Below, one piece after another: positions 45,751 through 59,200 of a DNA stretch of 64,000 bases (position 1 is its first letter; every line of letters starts with the position of its first letter). Source of the stretch: Rhabditoides inermis (lineage: Eukaryota > Nematoda > Chromadorea > Rhabditida > Rhabditidae). The position numbers and the translations under genes were made by a program. The notes beneath the pieces are model-generated. The model was not told where the DNA came from, did not search any database, and was given only the letters and a program-made list of their open reading frames with translations. The DNA is taken from the NCBI GenBank assembly GCA_963966185.1, contig CAWZYM010000395.1, forward strand, positions 248,001 through 312,000, in the 5' to 3' direction.

Positions 45751-47994
45751 CTCCCTCCCTCCATCTTTTCGTCTTTTACACAGATCAAACCTCATCCGCA
45801 TCCCGCAGGGAATTATGGATAAGCAATCACTGTATGATTATTCGAAAAAGTCGCGCGTCGGCTCAAAGATGAGATGAGATTATATATTATATATGGGAAA
45901 AATGTGAGATGCGATCAGAGCTGGAGGAAAACAGAAGATATGAGTGACGAGTATAATGAGAGAGATAGAGAAAGATAGAGAGATAAAGGAGGGGATGAAT
46001 GAGTGAGGGCATATAAAGAATGTGAATGGATGGCATACAGGGCGGTCAATCTAATTAGGATACACGATACACACATTTTGTAATGAAATTTTAGACGCGG
46101 AAAAGACATGTGCACTATGAATGCAAGCACCCTCTCACTGAAAACAACGAGAAGGCGAGGTGGGAGTGAGTGAGTGAGTGAATGAGTAGTGAGTGAGTGA
46201 GCGAGTGCGAGTGAGTGCGGTGAGTGGACCTGCTGCCTGGGAATGGCCCCCCATCCAAAATGCATACTCCGCTTACTCCTGCAATCCGATACGCACTCTG
46301 TGCCAAGAAAAGACAGAGAAGAATGCAGATTATAGATTTCCACACACACACATACGGCTAAATTAGGCGTATTTATCTACAGTTTTGTCACGGAGTCATG
46401 GGAATGCGACTCTTTACTCGAGTAAACAGGCGTGGAAACAGCGTGCGAATGCAATCACATCGGGCGAATTATAGACATGCGATCGGAGGAAGGCTATCAT
46501 ATCGGAGCAGCGATTGGATTGGCTGAATTGGCGCGCGTCGCCACTGGAAACACATAGAATGCCACGGACACACACGCACAATTATATTCACACCTACTGA
46601 ATGGGATTTGAAGAAGGGGGGGGTCTAAGGGGGGACGGCGGAGGTTGGGCCGGGGCCGGATTAGACACGTCAACCTCTGCCGAGTGACTAGACACACGGG
46701 GCTTCCACCCCATTCCATCGCCGCGAGAACACAAGTGTGCGATTGGGGGGCGATTGAGGAATGGCCGGCCGTCATAAATACAACCCGCCAGCAGTCGGGC
46801 TGCAACCGAAAACATGTGTTTCTGTCAGCGCGCCCCGGCTGAGTTTGATTTCTCGTCGCGGATCTCGATAGGGAGAGAGGGGAGAGGGAGAGAGAGAGGG
46901 AGAGAGGGAGGGGAAGGGAAGAGGGAACAGCCGCGCACATTCTCCTAATCACTAATCACCCCGACGAGGATATGACACGACTCAACACGCGAACACCCAA
47001 TCACTCTATCCACACTCACTCTGCATATGTCCATACGTAAAGAGAATCAAACATCAGCCAAACGAGAGAGTAATCAACTGGTAATTGTAAGACAAGGTTC
47101 GTCGCTAGAAAAGCTGTCGGTCGTAATCTAATCTGTATTAAGGATAAGGATATAGGGGATGCAAAGCGGAGAGGAGAGAAGAGGGGGACTAATAGAGCCA
47201 AGCTATTAGCAGGTTGTGGGGAGGGGTTACAGCATCGAGTGTTCGAGTGTGAGCGAGGGATATGAGTGACATGCATTGCCGCGGATGAGACCATCACTCA
47301 TAACCCACACACAACACACTCACAACAGGTAGACACACGCTCATAATAATAGCACCAACGAATGCAAACAACAAGTGACTTGTTTGTAAACACGTATGAA
47401 TTCATATTTACCTATTCACATGAATAATTCACACAGATCCGCATATACTTAACCGCATATACTATTGTTTTTTTTTCAAAGTGTTGCTCCCTTCTTTTCA
47501 CTCTTTGTCTGTCCGTGTATGGAATATGCTCAGTCCGAAACCTCGCATAAATATCGCGGCTTCTTCACTCGCCACTCGAATCGATGTTCGAATGATGAAT
47601 GGAATGGTCCGCACTAGCGTCCCTCGCCACTCTCTCTCCCTCCCGCACTCTCTCGCTGCCCTGCCGCCTGTCCCTCTCGTCCCCTGTCTGTCGGGCGGCG
47701 TTCCCTCGTCGCCCTCCCTGGGGACCTCGGACCACGCAGTGCGTGTGAGACAACCGCGCATCCTATATCTTGATTCCGCGAGATTACACCATGCATTCTT
47801 GTTCCTCCCTGCTTATCTCCTAGTCCTTTCACATTGTATCATACGTCCTTTAAGCCGTTCATATTTTATTATTAGCTGCGGGGCAATTAATCGAATTGCA
47901 TATTACTTTGTGCATGTTTTTCTTGGCGGATTAGTGTGATGTGTTCGATCCTTCTATCCGATGAGAGTATACCTTCCGTGCGTGTTTTGCAGAG
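42966..47994. other. 5 kb intergenic region between divergent Ly6 and TWK genes
   Basis: No phase-consistent exons or protein motifs were found. It is very rich in GA/CT microsatellites, notably 43939-43980, 44938-44971, 45413-45481 and 45631-45747. It also has a (GAGT)n stretch at about 46166-46215. It should hold both promoters and possibly untranslated or alternative first exons. Confidence 0.5.
45413..45747. repeat. paired long (GA)n and (CT)n tracts
   Basis: A (GA)n tract of about 69 bp (45413-45481) is followed about 150 bp later by (CT)n tracts (45631-45747). They are in opposite orientation, so the pair can base-pair as a large stem. Confidence 0.9.
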
Positions 47995-50900
47995 ATGCGT
48001 CGGGCGACTAATGTGAACACAAACAGCACCCGACTCAACAGACTTCGACAGTCATTCCGACAGGGGGTTCGTTTTTTAAGTTTTTTTTTTTATTATTTTC
48101 AATAATATTTTTTTCCCAAATTATGAAACTTATACAATGACTCCACATAAACCACTGCAAAACGTTTTGTGGAAGGCACTTTCAAACACCCATTCGGTGT
48201 GCCATAAATCAGTTTGTGCAGCGCAGTAGTTGGTTTGGGAAAAGAGGGTTACCCAAGTAGCCTTTCCCCCTCTCTTCTCTCGAGAATATCCATCAGACCA
48301 CCCACTCGCACCCCCGCATTTGTCACCCCACACACACAGCTATCGCATAGATCGGATGGCAAGTGCTCAATTAGACATGGCCATGTGGGGTTGAAAGAGA
48401 CCGACGTGTGACGGGGGAAAAGAATGACTCGAATGCAGGCGTCTAATGTCTCACACGCGCTGGTCGAAACGGCGTCTTCGAAGCTGCAGCATGTGCGGAG
48501 AGTGCCGCGATGGGTCAAGATACTACGCACGGTGGGTGGCGGGGGAAGAAGGGGGAGGACACGGAGGGTTGTTCTAGGTGTACCACGACTACGGTCTGAA
48601 GCACATCTGTCTCATCCTGCTGCTGGTCGTCTACCAGTTCCTCGGCGCGGGCGTCTTCTACTTCTGTGAGGCGGGGCACGACGAGAGCAAAGAGAAGACC
48701 TGGATAGCACACATCAGAGACAACCGCACCAGGTAGGCATAGTGGGGAGACGGTATCCACGTGTTGTAGATTCGTCGCTGACATCATACCAACAATGTTC
48801 AACAACTCGGACTACCTCTTCTTTCTCACGCAGGAGCAGACGGATCAGGTAAGAGAGAGGGAGACGGGGGGATAGAAATTGCTCGCTCATAGGTGTCACT
48901 ACGTCTGGAGCGGGAGATGGCTCGTTACGAGCGGCAACTCGGGATCAAGTACACCGATCAAAAGATCAAGTGGGACTTCTGGAACGCGATGCTATACGCG
49001 CAGGTGGAACATGCCTTCTATTTATCACGTTCTTCTTGTGTTTCAGACGATCTGCACGACGATCGGCTACGGCCACCTGTACCCGTCGACGCCCGCCGGA
49101 AGGATCTTCACGATGATCTACGCCATATTCGGCATTCCACTCGTCCTCTCCATCCTAGACGACCTCGGTCAGTCTCCTTCATTCTCTCACACTCGATTCT
49201 TGGTCTTTGTCTCAGCGGACGGGGGATTTAATGAGGGACGGGTTCGAATTTCAAGTATATTCCGGGGCTTCTTGAGGCGGCTGAGATGCGGAATGACGTA
49301 TGCAAATGAGAGGGGGTGAATAGAGATGGAGAGGGAGAGACAATGGGGGAGATTGCAGGGAAGCTGCTGACCAAGTGTCTCAAGACTCCATGGTGGCTGC
49401 TGAAATGCGGATGCAGAAGGGCATTCAGATACTGCACGAAACAGACTCTGGAAGAGATCAAGAAGCTGGACGCGGAAGATAAGAGGGGTGAGGAAAGAGA
49501 AGGAGAGAGAGAGACTGAGGCAGAGTGAGAAAGAAACTATTACATTGTAGACCTGGAGATCTTCGACCTGCCCATCCCTATCGCAATCGGAGTGGTCATC
49601 TCCTGGATCTTCATCTGTTCTGCCACCTTCTGTATCTGGGAGAGAGACTGGGACTACTTTGTCGCTTTCTACTTCTTCTTCATCTCACTCAGGTAAGTAA
49701 CTGATACAATGTATGAAATTATGAACTCAAATAATGTCTCAGCACCATCGGTCTGGGCGATATCACTCCGACGCAGCCCAAGTACCTGCTGATGCTGTTC
49801 ATCTACATTATAATCGGCGAGTCTCCTTCATGTATCCATCCAACCCCCTTTCCCCTTGCAGGTCTCTCGCTCGTCTCGATGTGCATCAACCTGATTCAGG
49901 CGAAGCTGGAGCGCACGTACGAGGCGGGTCGTCTCCAGCAGTACGAAGTGGGAGACAGACCCGGGGGCATACTCACAGCCGCCGCCGACAGACGAGTGCG
50001 ACGCCGCGGATCATCACTCGGTGAGAAAAAATAAATAAATTGTTGATTAATAAAAAGTGATAAGACTACAAAGAAGTAACGGGAAGCAATACAATTGTCT
50101 ACAGTTTTTTTTCTACCGTTTCGTTGTCAGGTGTGTTCCGGTCGTCTTCTTCCGCCCACTCTCTGTCGCGAGAATGCGTGCTCTCGAAGAAGACAGTGAA
50201 CAAGACATGCCAGACAGTCCTCTCCTTCCCCGCTCCCGCAACCAACAACGCGGCTCTGTGCAGGAGCATATCCAATAACAAGTGAGGGATTGCAAACGTG
50301 ATCAGATCAATGCTAGTTTAGGTTGAAATTCCTGCCGCACTCGTTGTCGATTGACGATGTGATGAAGCTGGTGGACACAGAGGTGGGATGATAGAGATAG
50401 ACGGAAAAAGATGAATTGTGAATGTTTGTAGGAAGGTGACATTCTTGTGTTGACGCAGCTGAATCGAGAGGAGAGTGGCCTAAGCGCCCGCAGTCAGAGC
50501 AGCAACGCAAGCGACGGCAGCCAGGTGTGTTCTTTCACTTTATTTTTTATACTTCAAAATTTTCAGATTGTCATTTCCAAGTCGTTCGACGCCAATTTCA
50601 ACCCGCAAGCTAGCGTGAGTCAATCAGTCAAATAAATAAATTTCACATTATTGAATTGAATTGATTTACTGCCGATATCAAGAATACAACAACGGAGATG
50701 AAACACAAAGGGTTTAGTATGCGTGAAGTATCTGTCGGTGGTTCCTTCTTGTCGGGATCCGACGTGAAGGAGGGGTGGTGTGCTTGGTCTCACGCTTGGG
50801 TTGACGTTGCGACAGCCATTGTAGAAAGTGTACTCGGCGAGTTCAACTCCGTGCTCCGAGGATTCCTGAAATTCCAATGCCAGCAGCAAACATATAGCGG

Positions 50901-51430
50901 GTACCGTTGATCCAGTGATTCTCCACGTAGACCGGGCTTGGCGAGTGCGACGGGGAAATAAACTGGGGGAGGACCACTCGGGGGCAAGGGAAGATGATGG
51001 AAAATTTCACATTATGACAATTCGATTATTTCAGAGAGGTGACGAGTTGCCGTCAGTGTCTATGCTCTCACAACACCCATCGCTGCACGACATTGGTATT
51101 GATGCATGTTTACAATCATACATAATTTCTTTCATTTCCAGAAGCAATCGAAGAGCTGGAGGATCGGATCGCTTTGGGACAGGCGTCGTCGCTCGGAAAC
51201 GTCCACTTCCGATCCAGGCTCTCGCTCATTCCCGAACAACACAGGTGATTTTCATGAAAGGAAAAGGGGTTGATAATAAACGTTTCAGTCACCAAGACTC
51301 TGACGGGGAGCCGTCGGAAGACGAGAATGGGAACACAGCAGACGATGATGAGGCCGGACTGAGCGGCGACAGCCCGCGCACACGGTGACGGGACAATATC
51401 TCTTTCTTCTTATCTCCCTATATCTTTCCC

Positions 51431-51470
<40 letters not shown>

Positions 51471-51591
51471 CCTCTCATCTTCTCCTTGCAGTCGCCGCCA
51501 GCCCGCTCCCCGTGCCCTCTCTACCGTCTTCAGTGGCCTTCTCCGCAAGAAAGAAAAGGAGTCGAAAGACAGGACCCTTGCCATCTCCTAA
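47995..51591 (+). CDS. twk: TWK-type two-pore-domain potassium channel
   Basis: K2P leak channel subunit; two subunits form one pore. Eighteen exons: 47995-48066, 48439-48531, 48578-48732, 48770-48848, 48893-49003, 49047-49167, 49359-49487, 49551-49692, 49743-49816, 49862-50020, 50131-50281, 50322-50382, 50432-50524, 50567-50614, 51035-51095, 51142-51244, 51289-51384, 51492-51591; 615 aa. The basic N-terminus is MRRATNVNTNSTRLNRLRQS. TM1 is HICLILLLVVYQFLGAGVFYF; the first pore has the filter TTIGYGHLYPSTPAGR; TM2 YAIFGIPLVLSILDDLG; TM3 IPIAIGVVISWIFICSATFC; the second pore has STIGLGDITPTQPK; TM4 follows. Both filters (TIGYG, TIGLG) are intact. The long C-terminal tail of over 250 residues has Ser-rich and acidic (SEDENGNTADDDEAG) stretches and ends KDRTLAIS. 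The intron at 49817-49861 is GC-AG. A 5' non-coding or trans-spliced leader is likely, as an acceptor lies 2 nt before the ATG. Confidence 0.94.
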
Positions 51592-51787
51592 TACAACCAA
51601 CCCCTTACTCGCTTCTCTGTCATAATAAGATCTCTCTCGCGTTTGTCTAACGGGTCTCTGGACTGATTGTTAACGAAATGATAAAGTTTTTATGACTGGT
51701 TGGCGAGGCAAGCGTTCGATTCGGGTTATGCCATGAGATCGCAGATAGAGTGAGAGAGGGATGGGAGGGTGTTGATCACAGTGGGAG

Positions 51788-53887
51788 CTACGGCTTGGCC
51801 TTGTCCAGCATGTATTGCTCGGTGATGAGCGGCGGGTCCTGCGCGTCGTATAACATCACCTGAATACGATTAATCGTTTTGCTACTGACACTTTCAATAT
51901 GTAAAGATCGGACTATTTTATTTTATTCACTAACCCCGGCGAATACGATGGTACAGAGGATGAACGCCCACATGAGAAGCTTCTCCAGCATTCTAAAGGA
52001 GGGAGTGAGAGTGGGTGAGTGATTAGGAGGGATAGAGAATAAAAAGGGATATCCTACCTCGCCAGCATCTGCCACTCTTTGCGTATCCTCCGCAGATGTT
52101 CATGCGTTGTGAGATCCCTTCGGATCGCTTGTACGCCTAAAATACAAATATATTATTCAGAATTTTGTTTTTCGGCTTGCCTTCCAGTACATCCATGACG
52201 ATAGAGTTGAGTACAGGTTCCCTCTCTCTGGTGGCTGCCAAACACACCCGGGCAGATTCACTCTCTCGACTCTCCTCCGATACAGGACGCTAGAAGTACA
52301 TCCATTCAGTCACACCCAACAACAATCTTTTCATACATCGCTGTCCTTCCAATTCTTCGCATTCCCGTTCTCCTCCTTTGGTGGACTGACGGGAGCTAGC
52401 AGCTTTTGTTGGAAGCAGATGAACTCCTTCGCGAATGATTTCTTCAATTCTGTCAACTTCTCCTGAAAGATGATCGTCGGGGAAGAAGAGGAGGCGTTCA
52501 CTGACAAACTTGCGTAGTCGTCCCTTGATGCTCTCCTGTGTGTTGACGAGTTCTCGACCGAAGAACCACTTGACGAACACGTTTCGATTGGCGCGAATGT
52601 TGAGAAGGAAACCACGCAGACGACGGGTGATCGGCAGACCGGCGTTGCCCTGAGAGCAGCCGAGTGAGACATGCTACATGGATTGGAATGATTACCTGCA
52701 TTTGTACGGATAGTGTGATGGTGGTACAGTATGTGGCGAGGAACATAATGAAGATGAGCCCGATGTAGTATTGACCAAGCAGTGGGACCTGTTCAATTGT
52801 TCGAAAATGTTTTGATACCAATTTAAGATTTGACATACCTGTGTCGACGTGGCTGGCAGTTTGTCGGAGACCATCATCACTTGAAACATGTAATTAGATA
52901 TAACTCAATCAAAAATGACTCACAAATAATAGCGAGCGACAGTAAGGCAGTGACACCGAGACTGACCTGAATGGTTTCCCTTAAACTTTGTAACTCAAAC
53001 TCCACTCACTTTCTCCGTGTTCTCTCCCGTAGAGCTATGCGGAGTGAAGAATCCGATCACAGTGACTATAGTGATGAATGCGGATGGAATGATGAGCGTG
53101 AAAAGATAGTACGAAGGGTTTCTCTTGATCGCGAAGAAGTATGATATGTCCGGGTAGGGGTGCGGACAGCAGTCGTAGAACCTGCAAGTGATCATCTAGT
53201 CTGTTCCACTTCCCCTTTCCCTGTTGGTGGGGACTGCTCTCGCCCCTCGATCGGGGTTTGCAACAGCCCCCCAGGGAGCGGGGGGGGGGGGTGAGAAGAG
53301 CAGATGATGGATCGTGAGCGCGTGCGAATCTCTTGCACACACTTGAGGTTGCTGCGGTATTTGAAGTCGACCATGCGCCACTCCATGTTGGGTATGTAGT
53401 GCGTGAGAGACGCGAGGTTCGTCCTGCAACCACCACCATACACAATCAGGCATGCTTTGCCGGATGCTAATGTAATGTATGCAGTCATTTGGAAGAACAC
53501 CCAAACCACGGAGGAGGAGTATGACACACAAATACGATACTCACTTGTTGGCGAGAGGGTCCGCTGTAGGCTCCTCTGCGGTTAGAAGCATGATTTGACT
53601 ACTGAAAACGAGAGATGAGAGAGAGAATGGAGAAAGAAAGTGACCCACCCGTCATAACTCCAACTGGCTAGCATGATAAAGCAGATGTGCTGGTCGAACG
53701 GGAACTTTTGCATGCCATCCAGATCACATGTGATATCCGTAATGATTGCCCTACAATCATTTCTTCTACTTCATTTTTACCAGTTCTCTCACCTGAACAG
53801 ACTGATCCTGCCGTTGTTTGCTATCTGCACATTCGTCTGCAGCTCGTTTTCCTTGACGTTCATATTGGCGCTGGAAGGCCACTTCAT

Positions 53888-53923
<36 letters not shown>

Positions 53924-54778
53924 TCTCCCTCATTCGCACTCCAATCCCCCTCCCTCAATCTTTCCTCCTCAATGCACTTCCAAAGAGGAAGAGGGCTAAC
54001 GACGCAGTGATATAGACACCACATTATCGCCCCAATGGGTTTTGCGGCTAATCGATGAACTCACTTATTGTAGACCATCAGATCGGGCTTCCATATCATA
54101 TCGGAAGGCACGTGTAGGGAAGTGATCCCTCCAAATTCCTTTGGATCCCAACGAAGAAACTCATCGTCCCAATACTGAATTGAGAAATGGTGATACTGGA
54201 ATTACTAGCAGCTTACCTCTTCTAGCCAGCAGTATAGGGTGAGAATCTGATCGTTCTCCTTCACTTTCTGTATCTGCTTGAAGTATAGTTGTACAGTCAC
54301 ATTTGTAGGCCCGCTCTCGTCCGATTTCACAGGCCGCAACTCTTAAAACAACAACTCCTACTCGTTCATGCATCTCTCGACGCGATTTGGCGAGTGATCT
54401 CATATCTCATCGCCCGTTTTCAATGGCGTTTCGGCGGCTTGTCCGCTGCAGAGAAGGCTCCTTCAAAAGAGCGCACCGAAAAAAGTGTCCTTTCATTCAA
54501 CACAACGCGTCAAAAAAACTAGTTATGTTTATGCTGAGAGAAGAGACAGCGGAGATAGCGAACAAATGTTTCCAAACTGCGAACGAACATGACAAAAACA
54601 GAGTAGTCGGATGTACTCTTAGAGATAGACGAGGGACTCACCTTTCTTATAGTCCTTGAAGAGGTAGTTCATCAACTCTTTCTGCTGCGCCCATGATAAC
54701 ACCTGAACATCCAGAATAACTCCGAAAACGCTTAATTCTTACCAGCAATGAGGGTAGTAAAAGTATAAATTGCTGCAT
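51788..54778 (-). CDS. nicotinic acetylcholine receptor subunit, alpha-type
   Basis: Cation channel subunit. Eighteen exons (3'-5'): 51788-51859, 51935-51992, 52058-52136, 52181-52289, 52337-52462, 52506-52649, 52696-52788, 52839-52879, 52924-52966, 53010-53181, 53343-53423, 53545-53601, 53649-53750, 53794-53871, 54065-54174, 54217-54341, 54642-54702, 54743-54778; 528 aa. The signal peptide is MQQFILLLPSLLVLSWAQQ. The extracellular domain has CWLEEYWDDEFLRW, MIWKPDLMVYNN and loop C YDCCPHPYPDI, whose adjacent cysteines define alpha subunits. M1 ends TLIIPSAFITIVTVIGF; M2 with its flank is ENTEKVSLGVTALLSLAIIL, the standard cation-selective form; M3 GLIFIMFLATYCTTITLSV; the M3-M4 loop is about 150 residues; M4 LLMWAFILCTIVFAG. 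The Cys-loop CDLDGMQKFPFDQHIC has 14 rather than 13 intervening residues. The intron at 52137-52180 is GC-AG. The ortholog is not assigned. Confidence 0.93.
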
Positions 54779-55319
54779 GGTATCTTCTCAGTGCTTCTGA
54801 AATCAAATAGTAAACAACGCGGTTCATTGACATGAAAATGAAATCTGACTGGCGGTGCGATGGCCGTGGTTGACGCGATTGTGTGTGTTTGTCTCCTCCT
54901 CGAAGAAAACACAAGTCAACGGAGCAGGAGAAGGAGCAGAGAGGAGAAGGAGGAGGAGGAGAGAGGAAAGGGAGAAAGACGACACCCACATAATTCCAGA
55001 AAGAACAGGGTGGGCGCGCGGATGGGCTATCCATCACACATGCTCACATGCACACAGATTATGCAACAAGTGCTGTCAAGATACATGACACATTGTATGC
55101 AAATGAGGGACGACGAGGAAGCCGGAAGAGAATATTACTACTACTAGTGAATTTGCATAAGCTAGTGTAGTGGATGGGGGAGAGGGGCGTCTTCTTTCTC
55201 TGAAGTGGACAAGGAGTGGGAAGTGGGAAGATCTGGGTGCGCCGCGCATTTTTAGAATCTCCGCGCTGCGACGGACACATGATGGCAATTACGGGAACCC
55301 GGCAACAATAAACAGAGAA

Positions 55320-55358
<39 letters not shown>

Positions 55359-56281
55359 CCTCCTGCTACCTCCCCAAAAGGGCGGTCCGATAGAGTTCTG
55401 CCCGTGTAGACAAGAACAAAGCGGAGATTCGAATATATATCGGGAATCGCGGGGGATAGAAGAGGTAGAAGGGAACTCTGGACCACGAGGGAGAGAGAAG
55501 GATGAGAGGAGAGACATGTGAGGGGTTCAATTGCCTTTGCGAACACGCAATTAGTTTTCGTCAATGAGTTCACCAGTGCAATTTATGAGTTTCTTTTCGG
55601 CAGAAAAGAGCGAACGCGTAAATAAAGTCGCCAGAAGATGGAAAGCGCGTTAATTATTAAGAGTTTACGCCGATTATGGGGAATCAAGGGTGCTTGGCTG
55701 TGGATTGGAGCAGCAGGAGGAGAAGGAGCAGGATGATCGAGGAGGGGACCCAGCTGCAAAAACAATACACGGTGTTGTGTGGAATTCCATAGGAAGAGAT
55801 TGGAAGACAAAACGGAGAAGGCGGCGCCTCCTTCTCCCATTCCTCCAAGCTCACAGAGAAAAAAGGTTGCATCAAAACAATATACATATGTGAGGTAATG
55901 CAAATAAACATACACAGTGAGTGGGAGGGCGTAAAAGGGTGAGAGGGTGAGAGAATCAGAGAAAGAAGGGGAGGGGGAGGGGACTAAATCTGGCATCATC
56001 CCGCAGTGTGCCCTCGAAATGCATGTGCGAAACGGAAGAAGACAAAAGACACTCACGCGCACTCTCAACGGATGAGGAAAAGTGAGCGAGTGAGAGAGAG
56101 GAGATATGCGCTCTTTGCAACATTACAGATGCACACATTGAAACTATATGATTTATGATTTATATTATCACCGGATGTGGAAAAAAAAATACAAATCGGA
56201 TATGTAATATGTGAAAGAGTTGTTGACAAATGTGTATGTGCTGTGATGGCAACTTTCTGAGAATGTGGATACGGTATGGTA
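54779..56281. other. 1.5 kb intergenic region, no gene seen
   Basis: Promoter side of the receptor subunit and 3' side of the guanylate cyclase gene. It contains GGA/GA-rich stretches near 54918-54976 and a (CT)n tract near 55325-55354. Open frames are microsatellite-derived. Confidence 0.5.
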
Positions 56282-59200
56282 TCAGCGATTGCTGGACTCG
56301 GGTGTGAGAGGGGCGAATGCTTTCTCCGAGTCGACAGCCGTCCGCGTCCTTCCCTCTCCCTCTCCCACCAGCCAAAATGTCTCCATCACTCCCTTGCCCT
56401 GCAAGTTGTCATTGTTGTTCTGTTTTCTCGTTTCTCTCGCACCTTTATGATGACCTCTCCTCTCGGTTCTGTCTCGAACCCTCCCACTCTTCGCAACAAT
56501 TCGTTCGCCTCACAGGAGAGATGGATGTGACCAGCTAAACAGTGATAATGATTTTTTTGTTTATGCGTGAACCCCACGTTTTCCATTGCTCTCCATGCGA
56601 CTCGCTGTGTTGACTGTGTCGCCGAAGATGCAGTATCGAGGCATCGTCAACCCGACCACTCCCCTGAAAGACCACAATGTCCCGCCTCCTCGGACCCCGC
56701 CCACTCACGTCACCACCGAGCCACAGTTGATGCCGATTCGAATGCGGATGCGCTCTCTGGGCAGATGGGGTATTCTGAAAGCACATACGTGTACTATATG
56801 TTATGATTGGGTTTCCCACCGGAAGTAGTCGAGGCTCTTCATGAATGCGAGTGACAGCCTGCATATCTCTCTGATGTGCTCGTCTCCATTCCTGCGGGGC
56901 AGGCCTGACGCGATCAGGTACCCGTCTCCGATCGTCTCCACCTCCAATACAACACGTTCATTGTTTTTCTTCATTCTTTTATACCTTGTAGGCGTCGTGT
57001 ACGTCGATTATTCCATCGAAGACTGTGTAGAGATCGTTGAGTAGATTCACCACCTAAATTTGCCTTTTAGACCCGCCCCACTTGCTTGCTCCGCCCACCT
57101 GCAGGGGTGTGCACTTGCTGGCGAGTGTGGTGAAGGAGACGACGTCTGAGAAGAAGATGGTGACGCTCTCGTACGTATCCGGCTCGACAGACTGACCGAG
57201 CTTTAGGCGATCCGCCACTTGTCTGCAAGTAGGAAGTGTGAGAAGTCACGTGAGACAGGTGAAGCCATACTTGGGCAGCATCCTATATAATAGCAGGTCG
57301 CTCTTCTTCTTTTCCTCCACCAGTTCTTTCATCCGTTCCTCCACTTCCTCTTCGAGATTAGACGCATACGATTCGAGTTGAGAAAACACGTGATCCATCA
57401 AGTTTGTTGCTCTAAAATCGATATGTTTTGCCGATTTTGAATTGTTGCCACCTTCCAGAGTGCATATTCTTCATGAGTGACTTGACAGTGTCGACGGCTG
57501 GTCTCTGTTCCGGCGACTCACTCCAACAGTCGCGGATGAGATGCAGCTGAACACATTCAAGTTACAAGCTATTATATTTTATAGTAGTACCACTTACAAT
57601 AGCGGGGTTGAGGTCTCCACTGTCTCCGAGAACGAGGGATGGTCGAAGAGGGTTGCTCCCACCGCGCTTCACCTGTACAGAGAGTTAGAGGGATACATAG
57701 AAGAAGGCATACCATGTATACGATCTCCTCCTCCTTCTCTTTCCTGTTCTCCACATCCCACGCAGAACAACGACCGATAATCTCACTAAAAAGAAAATGT
57801 TTGTCATTTATTGTTTGGAATGCGTAGATATGTACCTGCATATGATGGCTAGCGAATAGACGTCGCCTTTCTTCGATCCCAGTCGATCTTCGCTTCGCAG
57901 CAACTCGGGCGCAGTCCAGAGAAGATCTGAAGAGAAATAGAAATTGTAAGAACTCACTTGCTTTTGTTATACCTTTCTTGCTCCGCTTCTGTGTCTCGCC
58001 TATAGAACGCATGCCCCATCCCGACAATTTCACCTGAACAAAATAAGCTGTGAGTTATTACGTTTTTCTTGGCATACCTGCCACCTGTCATCGACAAGAC
58101 AGAGTGCGGATGTGAGTCTGCCGTGGTGGGAGAGAAAGGAGTTGTGGATGAAGGAAAGACCCTGAATAACTAGCAGAGTGACGAACAGACTAAGTACGAC
58201 TCACGTTGACAATGTCCGTCATGAGAGAAATTATAAAGAAGGCGTCAATCTGCAGGGAGCCTTTCGCAATCACTTCTTGCAGAGAACCGCGCGAGCAATA
58301 CCTAGAAGGAGTGACACATTGTTATTGTCCCTCTTCTCTCACTCACCTCCAGATACTCATAGTGACTGGGGCGTCGAGGCTCATCCCTATGAACTTGTTC
58401 ACATTGTCGTGGTCCAACTGACGCATCTTCCGCAGCTCCGACTCGTCTTCTTCCGTGAACAGACGCGCTTGCTGATGGTATATTATAAACATTAATTATC
58501 ATTATCTATCAATACCTTTGCCCCGTCGTGTTTCAGGCCACAAACGGGCTCGTTGTGATAGGTGAAGAATCCGACTTTCTTCGTTTCGATGAGACTGTCC
58601 ATGGTGAATCGGGTGGATGTGGTGCGTGTGGACTGAAGAGAGCGATGCGAGACACTGCCCTGCAACAGAAGCAGTATAGGGAACAGAGGAGAGTGTATGG
58701 TGTTTTGCGTACCTTGCTCTTGCAGCCACTGCCCATCTTGGCAAGCATTCCATACGGCACTTGCCACAGAGAGTTCTCTCTCGCCAATGCGGCTCGTTTC
58801 GATCTACAAACCTTTTTGGGGAAATGTAACAAGAACTTACTGTATAATATAGATGACTCCGAATATAACGAATAAAATAAGCAGGCCGCCTATGACTCCA
58901 GCTATCACGATGTACGTGAGATAGGTCTGCAACAGCTTAGATCAAGAGGTGGGATGAAAAATCTACTTGAACAATGTCGACGGGACAACGCGAGCCCGTG
59001 AATCCGCACTTGGGCATGAAGGGAGGCGGCTGCTTGGCCGCCCAGCGACGCCACAGATCCGTGGATGGAAGCACGGTGGTGTACCTCTGAAAGGAAATGA
59101 CAACTGTTTCACATGCTGCGTTGCCTCGACTTACGCTCTTGTTTGCATCGACGAACATACTGGCATAGATAGTGGCCGAGTCGTTGTCATCCAGTCCCAC

